64,000 nucleotides of DNA from NCBI RefSeq assembly GCF_005116675.2, contig NZ_CP050699.1, positions 2,751,001 through 2,815,000 of the forward strand, in the 5' to 3' direction. Below, one piece after another: positions 34,022 to 43,435 of the stretch. The DNA is from Desulfosediminicola ganghwensis. GTDB taxonomy: Bacteria; Desulfobacterota; Desulfobulbia; Desulfobulbales; Desulfocapsaceae. Numbering within the stretch: position 1 is the stretch's first letter; every line of letters starts with the position of its first letter. The notes beneath the pieces were generated by a model that was not told the DNA's origin, did no database searches, and worked only from the letters and a program-made list of their open reading frames with translations. Position numbers and translations under genes: made by a program.

Positions 34022-34058
34022 CCCGTGCGCTGCCGCCCTCTTGGCGGTGGTGCACGGG
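34022..34058 (+). terminator. Strong hairpin between the two exported-protein genes
   Basis: CCCGTGCGCTGCCGCC and GGCGGTGGTGCACGGG form a 16-nt imperfect stem around CTCTT. The following bases are only moderately T-rich (ATCTTTTCTG). It may be a terminator or a processing/attenuation hairpin that sets the ratio of the two products. Confidence 0.5.
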
Positions 34059-34202
34059 TTGCCATCAAATCTTTTCTGTTCGGCATAGAATTGTTGACAC
34101 CGCTCTATCGGTAGCAGGACTCTGATTGTATTGCGAACATGGAAGATGATCTATGCGGTACCGGTGATTGCTCTATTCATTCTTGCAAAAGGAGAAGATG
34201 CA

Positions 34203-37200
34203 ATGAGAAAACATCACATTATCTATGTATTGTTCGCAATATGCTTGCTCTTGTCGGCTCTTGTCAGCTTTGCGGCAAAGCCGGTTCCGGTACCTGACGG
34301 AACCGGCTTTTTGACCGGAAAAGTTTCGATTGCCGGTTCGAAAGTTGCGATTGAGGGGGCGGAAGTGACCGCGGTCGGTACGGATGAACCGAAGGTCGCT
34401 GTCACTGGGAGTGAAGGTACATACTCTATGTATCCCATTGCCGGTGACTACAACGTCACCGCCACGGCGGCAGGCTATAACAGCCAGACCTTCTCTGTGA
34501 CGGTCAGAGACGGGAGGAAATCCAAGGTCAACTTTGCACTATCTGAAGCAGTTGCTGTTACTGGCACCATCACCGGAAAAGTGACTGACGGAGATGGAAC
34601 TCCGATGGATGGAGTAGAGATTGCGACCAGTTCCGGTGGCTATGGCGACATAACAGAAAATGGTGGGGAGTTTTCCATGGTTGTGGCGGCCGGCGTCTAC
34701 GACCTCAACGCATCTCTTGCCGGTTATCAACCGGCAACACAGAGTGGTGTTACGGTGGAGGTAAACCAGACCGTGACGGTTGATTTTTCACTCAATGCGC
34801 TTCCTGCAGGGTTGAGCATCACCTCACTTACTGCATCTCCCGACTCATTCCAGGAGGCCTCCATTGCAGAAATCACGCTGACAGCTACTCTAACTGGCCA
34901 GGCCACCGAATATTCCTGGACACAACTTTCCGGCCCAAAAGTTCCCCTGGCTTCCGCTCAAACGACTGCAACCGCTGATGTCAGCGGCCTTGAGGTGGCC
35001 GCAGAGTGTGAACTGGTGTTCGAGCTGAAAGTAAGCGACGGGGCTGCTTGGACAGCTGAAACTGTTACGGTGCTGGTTCAACCAGTCGATATGCTGCAAT
35101 ACCCAGCACCGAATGTACAGCTCGGCGGATCAACCACCGCTGTTGCCCGCTTTCAATATGGAGGTGAAGAGTGGTGCCTGTTTAATATCGGTACAGCGCT
35201 CAAGGCAACTCCGGTCGGTATGAGCAAAGGAGAGGTTTACCAGATCATCCTGCCAGGCTTTGTTTATGACATTGAGATTATTGAGTACGAAGGTCTGACG
35301 TACGCTCTGATCGCCAATGGTAATGCCGGTGTGACCGTGGTCGATATTTCTGATCCTGCGACGATGGCGGTAAGGAGTGTTACGCCTGTCAACTTCTACT
35401 TTGATGATGTCATCTTCGCGGAGGGCGGCGGCGCCATTCTCTATGACAACATTTTTCAAAGCGATGCCGGGCCGGTCGTGGCCCTGGCCACGGATGGCCA
35501 GAACCTCTACATCGGCGATCACGATTTTGGCATCCACAAGACATCACTGTTGAATGTCTTCAATAATGCAACAGAGACTGCTGATGGCACATTACTTATC
35601 GACCAGGAGGTGTTGACCGTTCAATACGCCGGCGAGCATGCTTGGGGCGGTCCGATCTCGCTGAAAATGTACGGCGGCAAACTGTTTGCGGGCCTGGGTG
35701 CTCTCGGCATGGGTATTTTCGACCCCGAGACTTTGGAGCAAACCGGTCGCTACAATCTGTACATCGATGAAGCACGGATTGAGGATTATTTTGGGGGAAT
35801 GGCCCTGAGCCAGACAGTGCAGGGCGATCCGGATACCGGTGATCTCTATCTCGACGCCTTCACCGGCATGCCCGATTATCGACAGGTCAACTACGAGATT
35901 GAATCAATAATGCATGCCAATGCTGAGGGTGATACCCCCTGGGCCGACTTTGAGCGGGAGGGCAAATGGTACTACGAGGCGGTCGATGTCGATGTGGCCC
36001 AGCAAGATAATCGCACAATCGCCTATATCGCATATTCTCTCGGCGGCGTTATCGCAGTCGATGTTACAGGCTTCGAAAACTTCACGGCAGAAGGGTTTCA
36101 GAGCGTTCCCTACCTCGGTTATTTCGTAGCGGTACCGGCCAATGGTCCATATGATACCGGTTCCCAGCCATCCAGCCTGTTGCCCTATGAGGGGGCCGGG
36201 ATGTTGAAAGAATCCGGAGTATTGAGCGTCAACGTTCGAGACGACCGACTGTTTCTGACCGATCACTTCGCTGGCATGGTTATCCTCGAAGGTGCAGGTA
36301 GCCCGGAAAACTGGGTTGCAGATGGTGCTCCATTCAACAACGACACCGACAACATCCCAGGCAACAATGTGCCGGAATTTGAAGATGTCACCAGTTACGA
36401 TATGTCGCCATGGGATTTGACCGATAACGAATCCTTGCCCTGGGCGTATTATCAAGCGCCATGTGAACTGGCGACCCGGGAACTGGAAGGGCATGGCTAT
36501 GCTCTTGCCTTGATGGACAATATCGATCTCTACACTTCCGGGCAGATTGACGTGCTCGAATGCTCGACCGCCGGCGGCTTTGTTTTTGTTGATGTCACCA
36601 ATATCGAGGCAGAAGTGATGACCGATCGTTTCGAAATCGCGGTCTATTTCCCTTCAACCGACGAAGTTGGTGCGGCTCCCGATGGTACTGCCACCGACAC
36701 CATAGCTATCGGACATACTGACGGCATTACAGCAACCGATAATTACATCTATGTCTCAGACGGTCCTCACGGTATAACGGCTTGGAAAATCACGAATGAA
36801 TCAGGTTATCCAACTGATTCTGTTCATGTTGTCGGCAACACGATCCAGGATGAATATCCTGTTGAAGTCGATGGCGAGCTGATCTATCCAGCGTCACATA
36901 CGGTGCGCAATGTTATCGACCCGAGCGGAGATTACACCTGGGCGCTCTGCGTGGGAAACGGTATCCGCCGGGTGCCGATCGCTGACATCGAAGCGGGTTT
37001 GGGTGAGGTTGGCTCGCCCATGTTGATGAAATTGCATATCGACGACAGTTTCGAGCACAATGGCGATTGGGGAGTGGTGAAAAAACTCAACTTCCAGGAT
37101 CAGGCCTATGACCTGGAATTTCTTGGCAACTACGCCTACGTTGCGGATGGCACCAATGGCTTGACCGTCTATGACACTTCCAAGAATCCGACTGATGCTC

Positions 37201-37877
37201 ATAGTGGTTTTTTTGTCGGTAATATCGGCTACAACAAGGGAAGCCCACTTCTTGGCACCGCCTCGGGCATCGAACTCTGGACCGATCCTGCAACTAACAG
37301 ACTCTATGCTGTTCTTGCCTGCGGTCCCTATGGGGTTGGTGTTGTTGACGTTACTGATGTCAATAACATGCAGATTGTAAAAGTCTTCGAGCCAAAAAAA
37401 TATGAAGGCGATGATCTCGGCTCAGCTGACGGTCAGGCCATAGACCTTGAAGTCGTGGGTGATATAGCATACTACGGGTACGACAGCTTCGGTCTCGTTG
37501 CCTACAGCATGAATGACCTGATCAGCCCGTTACCGGCGGGGGTCGATCCAACCGAGCTTTTCAAAAAAGAAGCTGATGGGTCAGTCATTTACGACTACCG
37601 TCCGGAGTTCCTCGGTAAGTTTAAACTCCAGGAGGTTGTGGGTTATGAAGATGTTGATGGTGGCAGCGTTAAAATGACCTATACCCAGCAATCTGGAAAA
37701 CTCTATTTTTATACGGCATTCGGTCATTACGGAGTAGTCAAAATCGATTTCACCAACCCGGCCGAACCGGTGTTGCTGGATGCTATTTCGACGGCGGCAG
37801 AGTGTGTGGATGTTGAAATTTCCAATGGCCGCCTTTATGTGGGCGATCACGGTGGTGGACTCGTTTTGTTTAAATAG
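34203..37877 (+). CDS. Large exported protein: carboxypeptidase-regulatory-like domains plus LVIVD beta-propeller
   Basis: A 1224-residue exported protein with start chosen at ATG 34203, where AGGAG lies about 7 nt upstream and a signal peptide begins (HHIIYVLFAICLLLSALVS). Two CarboxypepD_reg-like beta-sandwich domains follow (about 33-110 with GTYSMYPIAGDYNV, and 120-200 with GVYDLNASLAGYQP), then an Ig/PKD-like domain (about 205-300). From about 310 to the end are repeated LVIVD-type blades: NAGVTVVDISDP, NGLTVYDTSKNP, YGVGVVDVTDV, YGVVKIDFTNPAEP. Few cysteines and no anchor are seen. Likely an outer-surface or periplasmic binding scaffold; substrate unknown. Confidence 0.8.
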   Translation: MRKHHIIYVLFAICLLLSALVSFAAKPVPVPDGTGFLTGKVSIAGSKVAIEGAEVTAVGTDEPKVAVTGSEGTYSMYPIAGDYNVTATAAGYNSQTFSVTVRDGRKSKVNFALSEAVAVTGTITGKVTDGDGTPMDGVEIATSSGGYGDITENGGEFSMVVAAGVYDLNASLAGYQPATQSGVTVEVNQTVTVDFSLNALPAGLSITSLTASPDSFQEASIAEITLTATLTGQATEYSWTQLSGPKVPLASAQTTATADVSGLEVAAECELVFELKVSDGAAWTAETVTVLVQPVDMLQYPAPNVQLGGSTTAVARFQYGGEEWCLFNIGTALKATPVGMSKGEVYQIILPGFVYDIEIIEYEGLTYALIANGNAGVTVVDISDPATMAVRSVTPVNFYFDDVIFAEGGGAILYDNIFQSDAGPVVALATDGQNLYIGDHDFGIHKTSLLNVFNNATETADGTLLIDQEVLTVQYAGEHAWGGPISLKMYGGKLFAGLGALGMGIFDPETLEQTGRYNLYIDEARIEDYFGGMALSQTVQGDPDTGDLYLDAFTGMPDYRQVNYEIESIMHANAEGDTPWADFEREGKWYYEAVDVDVAQQDNRTIAYIAYSLGGVIAVDVTGFENFTAEGFQSVPYLGYFVAVPANGPYDTGSQPSSLLPYEGAGMLKESGVLSVNVRDDRLFLTDHFAGMVILEGAGSPENWVADGAPFNNDTDNIPGNNVPEFEDVTSYDMSPWDLTDNESLPWAYYQAPCELATRELEGHGYALALMDNIDLYTSGQIDVLECSTAGGFVFVDVTNIEAEVMTDRFEIAVYFPSTDEVGAAPDGTATDTIAIGHTDGITATDNYIYVSDGPHGITAWKITNESGYPTDSVHVVGNTIQDEYPVEVDGELIYPASHTVRNVIDPSGDYTWALCVGNGIRRVPIADIEAGLGEVGSPMLMKLHIDDSFEHNGDWGVVKKLNFQDQAYDLEFLGNYAYVADGTNGLTVYDTSKNPTDAHSGFFVGNIGYNKGSPLLGTASGIELWTDPATNRLYAVLACGPYGVGVVDVTDVNNMQIVKVFEPKKYEGDDLGSADGQAIDLEVVGDIAYYGYDSFGLVAYSMNDLISPLPAGVDPTELFKKEADGSVIYDYRPEFLGKFKLQEVVGYEDVDGGSVKMTYTQQSGKLYFYTAFGHYGVVKIDFTNPAEPVLLDAISTAAECVDVEISNGRLYVGDHGGGLVLFK

Positions 37878-37902
37878 TCGTATCCGACTCAGTCCCCCCC
37901 CA

Positions 37903-37943
37903 GAAACGCTCCCTGCTCAATTTCCAGGGGGCGTTTCGCCTTT
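37903..37943 (+). terminator. Terminator after the LVIVD protein gene
   Basis: GAAACGCTCCCTG (37903-37915) pairs with CAGGGGGCGTTTC (37925-37937) around a 9-nt loop and is followed by GCCTTTAATG. It closes the sigma-54-associated unit. Confidence 0.8.
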
Positions 37944-38118
37944 AATGTAATGGAGGATGAGCTGAGTGAATGGCTGTTGCGAGACTTCGCTTCTCACTCT
38001 GTCCAGTTTGCTCAATCAAGGCCCATCCGCTATCATTGAACTAAATCACGATGTGTTGAATCGTAGAATTTGCACATTCAAACTCAGGCTTCACACCAAT
38101 GAGCATATGGGAGTTCTT

Positions 38119-38703
38119 ATGACCCACAGTGAGCAGAAAAATATAGAGGTGGTAGAGCGAGCCTTTGAAGAAGTTTGGAATGAGAAAAAAGCTGAAGCAA
38201 TACCGTTGTATTATGACCCAGACTACATTGCTCACTACGATAATGATGTTATCTCAGGACGAGATCTTTGGGAGGACAGGATTTACAGCAAGATTGTTGC
38301 CGCAATACCCGATTTCCACGTCGTTCTTGAGGACATCAAGGCCAGCGAAGACACTGTTGTAAGCCGCTGGAGAGCGACCGGTAAACAACAGACAGAATTG
38401 TTCGGAATAGAATCCCCGGGCCATAAGCTCAAGCTTTCAGGCATAGCCTGGACTAAGTTGAGGGATCAGCTGATGATCGAAACCTGGAACAGCTGGAGCT
38501 TGAGGGATTTGATTCAGCGGTTGCTAACCCAGGTGCAGGAATTGAGTGAGCTGGTTCCAATTTGTTGCTATTGTAAGAAAATACGAAATGACGAAGGGTT
38601 CTGGAAGCAGGTGGAGCTCTATCTGGAAAAGCATCTCGATATATCATTAACACACGGTATCTGTCCCGAGTGTTTTGCAAAGCTGGAGTTGCCGGAGGAA
38701 TAG
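38119..38703 (+). CDS. SnoaL-like protein fused to a Cys-rich signalling-type tail
   Basis: A 194-residue two-part protein. Residues 1-130 match the SnoaL/ester-cyclase (NTF2-like) fold: ERAFEEVWNEKKAEAIPLYY, IPDFHVVLEDI, VVSRWRATGKQQ and a closing WNSWSLRDLIQ. Residues 145-194 carry ICCYCKKIRNDEGFWKQVELY and HGICPECFAKL, a CxxC/CxxC module I know as a C-terminal appendage of PAS/GGDEF-type sensory proteins. A free-standing fusion to a SnoaL domain is unusual. I choose ATG 38119 because GGGAG lies 5 nt upstream; a longer in-frame version from 37966 has no good site. Function unknown. Confidence 0.75.
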   Translation: MTHSEQKNIEVVERAFEEVWNEKKAEAIPLYYDPDYIAHYDNDVISGRDLWEDRIYSKIVAAIPDFHVVLEDIKASEDTVVSRWRATGKQQTELFGIESPGHKLKLSGIAWTKLRDQLMIETWNSWSLRDLIQRLLTQVQELSELVPICCYCKKIRNDEGFWKQVELYLEKHLDISLTHGICPECFAKLELPEE

Positions 38704-39015
38704 CAAGGTTTTTTGGGCTCTTCTCTGACCAACCTCGCTGTCTTTAAAGTACACTCTCCCCAATTCACCCCTGACCGCATGGGGAGAGACGCTAACTGTT
38801 GCAACCTGTACTATCCCACGCGCAAATCAGCTGTGAAGGCATCTTTTTTCAATCAGTTTCTGCTACCAATAATTACCTGGCATTACACTGTTTGCCAGTC
38901 AGCCGGTTAACCTGAACACTGCTGAAGGCTGTTGCGTGGCTTACTTTCTCGGAGGTATCGGTACACCAGCCTCCTTACACCAGCTTCCTCTATCATCGAT
39001 GTTGGGATAAAGAAA

Positions 39016-40482
39016 ATGCGTCTGTCCCGCCCTTGGTTGCTCATACTTTCAATGCTCTTCTTCATCTTGGCCGGCCACTGCGCTGGTATTGTCGACGACA
39101 CAGCTTGTGAGCCACTGGGGAACGAAAGAACAATCATCATGAATGTGAACGTTATCCCCATGGACCGGGAAATTGTGCTGGCCAGCATGGACGTCGTGAT
39201 CTGTGGTGACAGAATTGTCAGCCTATCTCAAGCTGGAAAAACCACCATTCATGAAGGCGCAAGAGTTATTGACGGCACAGGGCTGTGGTTGATGCCAGGG
39301 TTTGCCGACATGCATATTCACCTGGGCCCTGCATGGTTCTCATCCGATTGGCCGGTGAACCCTCTCAAACTGTATCTGGCCCATGGAGTGACTACAGTTC
39401 GATGCCTGGGTCCCGAGCTGGATGAGAATGGCTCTGTTGACTATATTCTTTCCTGGCGCAGGAAAATCCACCAAGGGCAGCTGGCTGGTCCCACGATATA
39501 TTCCTGTGGGCCAATACTGTTTGGTCCCGTTACCAACCCCGAAGCTGCAGTTAACCGGCAGGTGGAGGTCGGATATGATTTGGTAAAACTCTACAGCTAC
39601 CTGACCCCAGGGGAGTTTGAGCGGGCTGTAGCAGCCGCAAGGAACCAGGGCATCTATACTGCGGGGCATGTGCCGATGATGGTTGGGCTGGACAATGCAC
39701 TGCAAGCTGGGATGAATGAGATCGCGCACATTGAAGAGTTGGCCTGGGAGTTCGGCCAAATTGATCGGAGTAGAAGGGATCTCAAGGGCGGTGAATGGAT
39801 TAGGTATGCAGGCAGAATGCTATACGCCTTTTTCAGAAACGATCTCAACTTTTCTATGGAGCAGATCATCAATAAATACCAGGAGCCGCTGCTGACCATT
39901 GCTGGTAAGGTCAAGGCCGCAGATGTATCTGTTAGTTCTACGCTTTTTCTAGACCAGATAATCATTGACAAATTGGCTGATCCTGAGGGGTTCCTGAACA
40001 GGCAGGAAGTGCGGCTGTTGCCCCTTTCGTACCAACAAAGAGTGGCACAGGGCAAGGATAAGCACCAGCTGATGTTCAAGGATTTCGAAGAATTCGCCAA
40101 ATTCAAAAGAAATCTCGATTTGGCCTTGCTCTGGGGGCTCAGAAAAAAGGGTGCCAGAATTGTTGCCGGTACTGACTCGGGGACCGGTGGCATGGGAGTA
40201 ATCCCGGGGCTATCTCTTCATCAGGAACTGCGAATAGTGGTGGATGCAGGGCACAGCCCGTATGAAGCCATCGCTATGAGCACAGTGGTCGCGTCACAAG
40301 TGACGGCGTCGATGACCGGGAAAGATGATTTCGGCATTATCACCCCAGGAAAGCGTGCTGACCTGTTGCTGCTCGGTGCCAATCCGCTCGAAGATATTGG
40401 GGCAATACAGGACATCCACGGGGTAATGGCTGCTGGTCGCTGGTATGATAAAGAGATGCTCAGCAACTGGAGAATGCAGTAA
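39016..40482 (+). CDS. Exported metal-dependent amidohydrolase
   Basis: A 488-residue amidohydrolase-superfamily enzyme (imidazolonepropionase/prolidase-like branch). An N-terminal signal segment (PWLLILSMLFFILAG) precedes a beta-sandwich part. Metal ligands are GFADMHIHLG (HxH), a Lys in YDLVKLYSYL that could be carboxylated, AGHVP, EIAHIEEL and the catalytic Asp in AGTDSGTGG. The C-terminal PGKRADLLLLGANPLEDI is the usual closing strand. I start at ATG 39016 so that the signal is N-terminal. The cysteine of AGHC has a poor lipobox. The substrate is unknown; this subfamily includes dipeptidases and lactonases. Confidence 0.85.
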   Translation: MRLSRPWLLILSMLFFILAGHCAGIVDDTACEPLGNERTIIMNVNVIPMDREIVLASMDVVICGDRIVSLSQAGKTTIHEGARVIDGTGLWLMPGFADMHIHLGPAWFSSDWPVNPLKLYLAHGVTTVRCLGPELDENGSVDYILSWRRKIHQGQLAGPTIYSCGPILFGPVTNPEAAVNRQVEVGYDLVKLYSYLTPGEFERAVAAARNQGIYTAGHVPMMVGLDNALQAGMNEIAHIEELAWEFGQIDRSRRDLKGGEWIRYAGRMLYAFFRNDLNFSMEQIINKYQEPLLTIAGKVKAADVSVSSTLFLDQIIIDKLADPEGFLNRQEVRLLPLSYQQRVAQGKDKHQLMFKDFEEFAKFKRNLDLALLWGLRKKGARIVAGTDSGTGGMGVIPGLSLHQELRIVVDAGHSPYEAIAMSTVVASQVTASMTGKDDFGIITPGKRADLLLLGANPLEDIGAIQDIHGVMAAGRWYDKEMLSNWRMQ

Positions 40483-40781
40483 AGCGCCTTTCATCAGAAA
40501 TCTTTAGATTTTATAATCTCCGCAATTATTAACTCTTCGAATTACCTCACATATGCTAACAATGGGAATTTGTGACAACTATAAAAAACTATAGTTAAGT
40601 TGAGGCGTTTAGGGTGTTAGGTTCGGGCCGTTCAAGGCCAGCTTTTGTTTCGATGATGCTATGTAGTTCATTGCAAGATAGGGGGCTTTGTTCGCACAAA
40701 CGTAAAATTTTGCAGTGTGTACCGTCCATTAGTGTTATTCGGTTAATCCATGTTATCTAGTCGCAAATAGGTGTAGTAGGT
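40483..40781. other. AT-rich stretch without a gene
   Basis: I see no coding frame or RNA here. It separates the amidohydrolase gene from transposase and PAP2 remnants and probably contains leftover insertion-sequence DNA. Confidence 0.4.
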
Positions 40782-40937
40782 CAAACTCAAAGCCCCAAGG
40801 GATTTGATATCTCAACTCTGTCTGAGCAGGAAATAGAGGATAGGATTTTATTGTTAAACCTAACGCCGAGAAAGGTACTTGGAGGGCTAACTCCCCTGGA
40901 AGCCTTTTTAGGTAAGAGTGTTGCACCTATTACTTGA
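40782..40937 (+). pseudogene. C-terminal remnant of an IS30-family transposase
   Basis: The frame reads QTQSPKGFDISTLSEQEIED, then LLLNLTPRKVLGGLTPLEAF and ends at TGA 40935-40937. The PKG, LN..PRK.LG..TP.E.F pattern is the conserved end of IS30 transposases. Everything before it is missing, and frames upstream are closed. Confidence 0.7.
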
Positions 40938-40941
40938 ACCC

Positions 40942-41350
40942 AGCTTTACACCGTTAATAGATAGACTTCAGTCACACAACCAGGTCCTTTTGGCAAGCAC
41001 CTCTTGGCTTGGGATTTGGGCGCTGAATACCCAAGAACTCCTTTTGGCAATGGTACGTATCCCATCAGGTGGGAACTGGTTCGGGCATATCTGCCATGCC
41101 AAGTATGCATGTATCGATAGCAGTGCTGATTGCCTTATCTCTTGACCATTTAAATAGGTTCATGGGGCTTCCCGGATGGTTTTACGTGTTTGTGATGCAG
41201 CTTGGTTCCGTTCACCTCGCCTGGCACTCGGCGATTGATGGCTGCGTCAGTATCTTATCAACTGCATTGATTGGGGGGGCCGTTGGTTGCTGGCAGAGCA
41301 CGGGCTATAAGCGAGAAGGGGGGAAAGGAGACAATCCATGGCAGATGTAA
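40942..41350 (+). pseudogene. Truncated, frameshifted PAP2-type phosphatase gene
   Basis: Frame 1 reads SWLGIWALNTQELLLAMVRIPSGG and, after a shift near 41065, frame 2 continues TGSGISAMPSMHVSIAVLIA and GSVHLAWHSAIDG. The two His motifs (MPSMH and HLAWH...D) are those of the PAP2/inositol-phosphorylceramide-synthase-like membrane phosphatases. The N-terminal half is absent, cut off beside the IS30 remnant, which suggests that IS activity truncated it. Confidence 0.7.
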
Positions 41351-41684
41351 CATAGCTTTGTGGCATAGACCAAATTTGGTGAAGTAATTATAGATAATAT
41401 TCTCACGGTAATCATTTCCTGAAAAATTCTTTTCTTTAGAAAATCAAGGCAACTAATTGGCATTTATCTGCATTTTGCCTGTTTTTCTCCTGTAGTGTAT
41501 GCTTTCAGCGTTAACATAAAATCTGTTCATCATTCAAATGGATACTACTCATTCCAGAAAGAAATACATGGGTGGTTTTCTATCGGAAATAACTATTTTA
41601 TTAATTGGGTAAAACCGAGTACATCTGTGGCGGTTCGCATTTACACATACTGAATAACCGATCAGATTTCCACGGAGGCAAGGC
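41351..41684. other. AT-rich intergenic region before the rhodanese gene
   Basis: No gene is visible. This must hold the promoter of the rhodanese pair. GGAGG at 41674-41678 is the ribosome-binding site for the GTG start at 41685. Confidence 0.5.
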
Positions 41685-43034
41685 GTGTCAAAGGTACCAA
41701 TGAAAATACTCTTCTATTCTACAATTGTTGCTCTAGCAATGATCATTCCGCTTCATGTGTCAGCAGCAATGCAGCATATAGATACCAAAAAGCTTCTTTC
41801 AATTCAGGAGAATCAAGACTGGCAAATAGTTGATTGCCGCTTAAACGATGCTTTTAACGGCTGGAAGCTCGATGGTGTTCAACAGGGAGGCCATATCCCG
41901 GGAGCAACTGATTTTTCTGCCAATTGGTTGAAAGTTGATGGCAAGGGCAAGAAGAAAGGGCTTCAAGACGCTCTCACGGCCAAAGGTATCAGCAAGGATA
42001 AGAACATCATACTCTATGATGCCAATGGCAAAGATGCAACCATGGTTGCGGAGTTTCTGGGGGCAAATGGCTATAACAACCTCCATTACTATAATATCAA
42101 TAACTGGCCGGCAGACCAACAGCTTACCAGATATGCCAACTATCACCTGATTGTCCCTGCGGTTGTAGTACATGACATAGTCGAAGGTAAAATCCCGGAG
42201 ACTTTTCCAGCTGATAAAAAGGTCAAGATCGTTGAGGCGAGCTGGGGCGAGGAGAAAACCTCATACGCCAAGGGACACATTCCTACTTCCTTTCATATCA
42301 ACACTGATCATATCGAGCCGCCGACCGCCACTGATCCGGTAATGTGGATGCTGGCAGATGATGATACCCTTACCGATTTTGCCCTGAATTTTGGCTTCAC
42401 CAAAGATGATGTGGTGATAGTTACCGGTGAAGAGCAGATGGCAGCCTATCGCGTCGCCCTTGTGCTTCGCTATATTGGTGTGGAAGATGTGCGTGTGTTG
42501 AATGGTGGTAACCAGGCCTGGACCATGGCAGGCTATGAGTTGGAGAAAGTGAGCCATAAGCCGGTACCGGTTGCAGATTTTGGCGGCCCAATTCCCGGCG
42601 ACCCTTCGGTGATCGACACCATCGAGGAGGCAAAGGCGGGGCTTCAGACCCCGGAGGCCTACACCCTGGTGGATAACCGAACCTGGGATGAACATGTTGG
42701 AAATATATCCGGTTACAGTTACCACAAGAGAAAAGGGCGTATTCCTGGCTCGGTTTTTGGTTATGCGGGTAAGAGCGATGCCTACTCCCTTGACTATTTT
42801 CGCAATCCTGATAAAACCATGCGCAACGCTGGCGAAATTCTGGCACTTTGGCAGGAGCAGGGCATAGATCCCGGTAAACGCCTGGCCTTTATGTGTGGAA
42901 GTGGTTGGCGTGCGGCTGAGATATTCTACTATGCCGATGTATTCGGCCTAAAAGATATCGGCGTTTACAGCGACGGCTGGATAGGCTGGAGTAACGCCGG
43001 AAACCCCTTCGAAACAGGCGAACCTACGAAGTGA
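41685..43034 (+). CDS. Periplasmic triple-rhodanese sulfurtransferase
   Basis: A 449-residue exported protein with a signal peptide at about 5-28. Three rhodanese-like domains lie in tandem: about 35-145 (VDCRLNDAFNGW, HIPGATDF), 155-285 (GHIPTSFHI, VLNGGNQAWTMAGYEL) and 305-445 (DNRTWDEH, GRIPGSVFG). Only the third has an active-site loop, CGSGWRA with Cys404, of the CxxGxR thiosulfate-sulfurtransferase type; the equivalents in the first (YDANGKDA) and second (VTGEEQMAA) lack Cys. GTG is the start, set by GGAGG 6 nt upstream. The stop overlaps the next gene by 4 bp. In a dsr-bearing organism, it may handle periplasmic thiosulfate or sulfane sulfur. Confidence 0.9.
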   Translation: MSKVPMKILFYSTIVALAMIIPLHVSAAMQHIDTKKLLSIQENQDWQIVDCRLNDAFNGWKLDGVQQGGHIPGATDFSANWLKVDGKGKKKGLQDALTAKGISKDKNIILYDANGKDATMVAEFLGANGYNNLHYYNINNWPADQQLTRYANYHLIVPAVVVHDIVEGKIPETFPADKKVKIVEASWGEEKTSYAKGHIPTSFHINTDHIEPPTATDPVMWMLADDDTLTDFALNFGFTKDDVVIVTGEEQMAAYRVALVLRYIGVEDVRVLNGGNQAWTMAGYELEKVSHKPVPVADFGGPIPGDPSVIDTIEEAKAGLQTPEAYTLVDNRTWDEHVGNISGYSYHKRKGRIPGSVFGYAGKSDAYSLDYFRNPDKTMRNAGEILALWQEQGIDPGKRLAFMCGSGWRAAEIFYYADVFGLKDIGVYSDGWIGWSNAGNPFETGEPTK

Positions 43035-43435
43035 AAGAAGACAAATTACTACATTATGGGGTCACCGCTTTGCAGGTGGCCCTTTTGCTTGTCCTCGTCG
43101 TGCTGGAGATTATGTCTGGTTATAAAGCAGGCCTGGCCCAGCACCTCTATTACAAAAAAATCTATTATGTTTCCCAATATTACCAGGGAGCACCACTCTT
43201 TCTGCACGGGCTGATGCTGCTTGCTCTGACCGTTTTCGCGTTGAAAGGATGCAAGCGGTATGCTGGGAAAATTTTCCCGAGCTTTTACAGATACCTCATT
43301 TTGCTGGTGGCATTTGTAATTTTCTTTATGTTGCCGGTCACCCGTGAGTTGAATATCTACACCCACGGATTGATGGTCCTGCAGCTCAGTATGGTGCTGG
43401 AAGTTGCCCGACTGATGTTGAGTAAAGTGAAATAG
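43031..43435 (+). CDS. Small four-helix membrane protein coupled to the rhodanese gene
   Basis: A 134-residue protein beginning with GTG inside the rhodanese stop (GTGA overlap). Four hydrophobic segments are visible (about 9-28, 53-72, 84-103, 107-127). A YYKKIYYVSQYYQG loop and conserved-looking His residues (H8, H38, H59, H112) might suggest haem or quinone contact, but no motif proves this. The tight coupling suggests that it is the membrane partner of the periplasmic sulfurtransferase. No family recognised. Confidence 0.7.
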   Translation: MKEDKLLHYGVTALQVALLLVLVVLEIMSGYKAGLAQHLYYKKIYYVSQYYQGAPLFLHGLMLLALTVFALKGCKRYAGKIFPSFYRYLILLVAFVIFFMLPVTRELNIYTHGLMVLQLSMVLEVARLMLSKVK

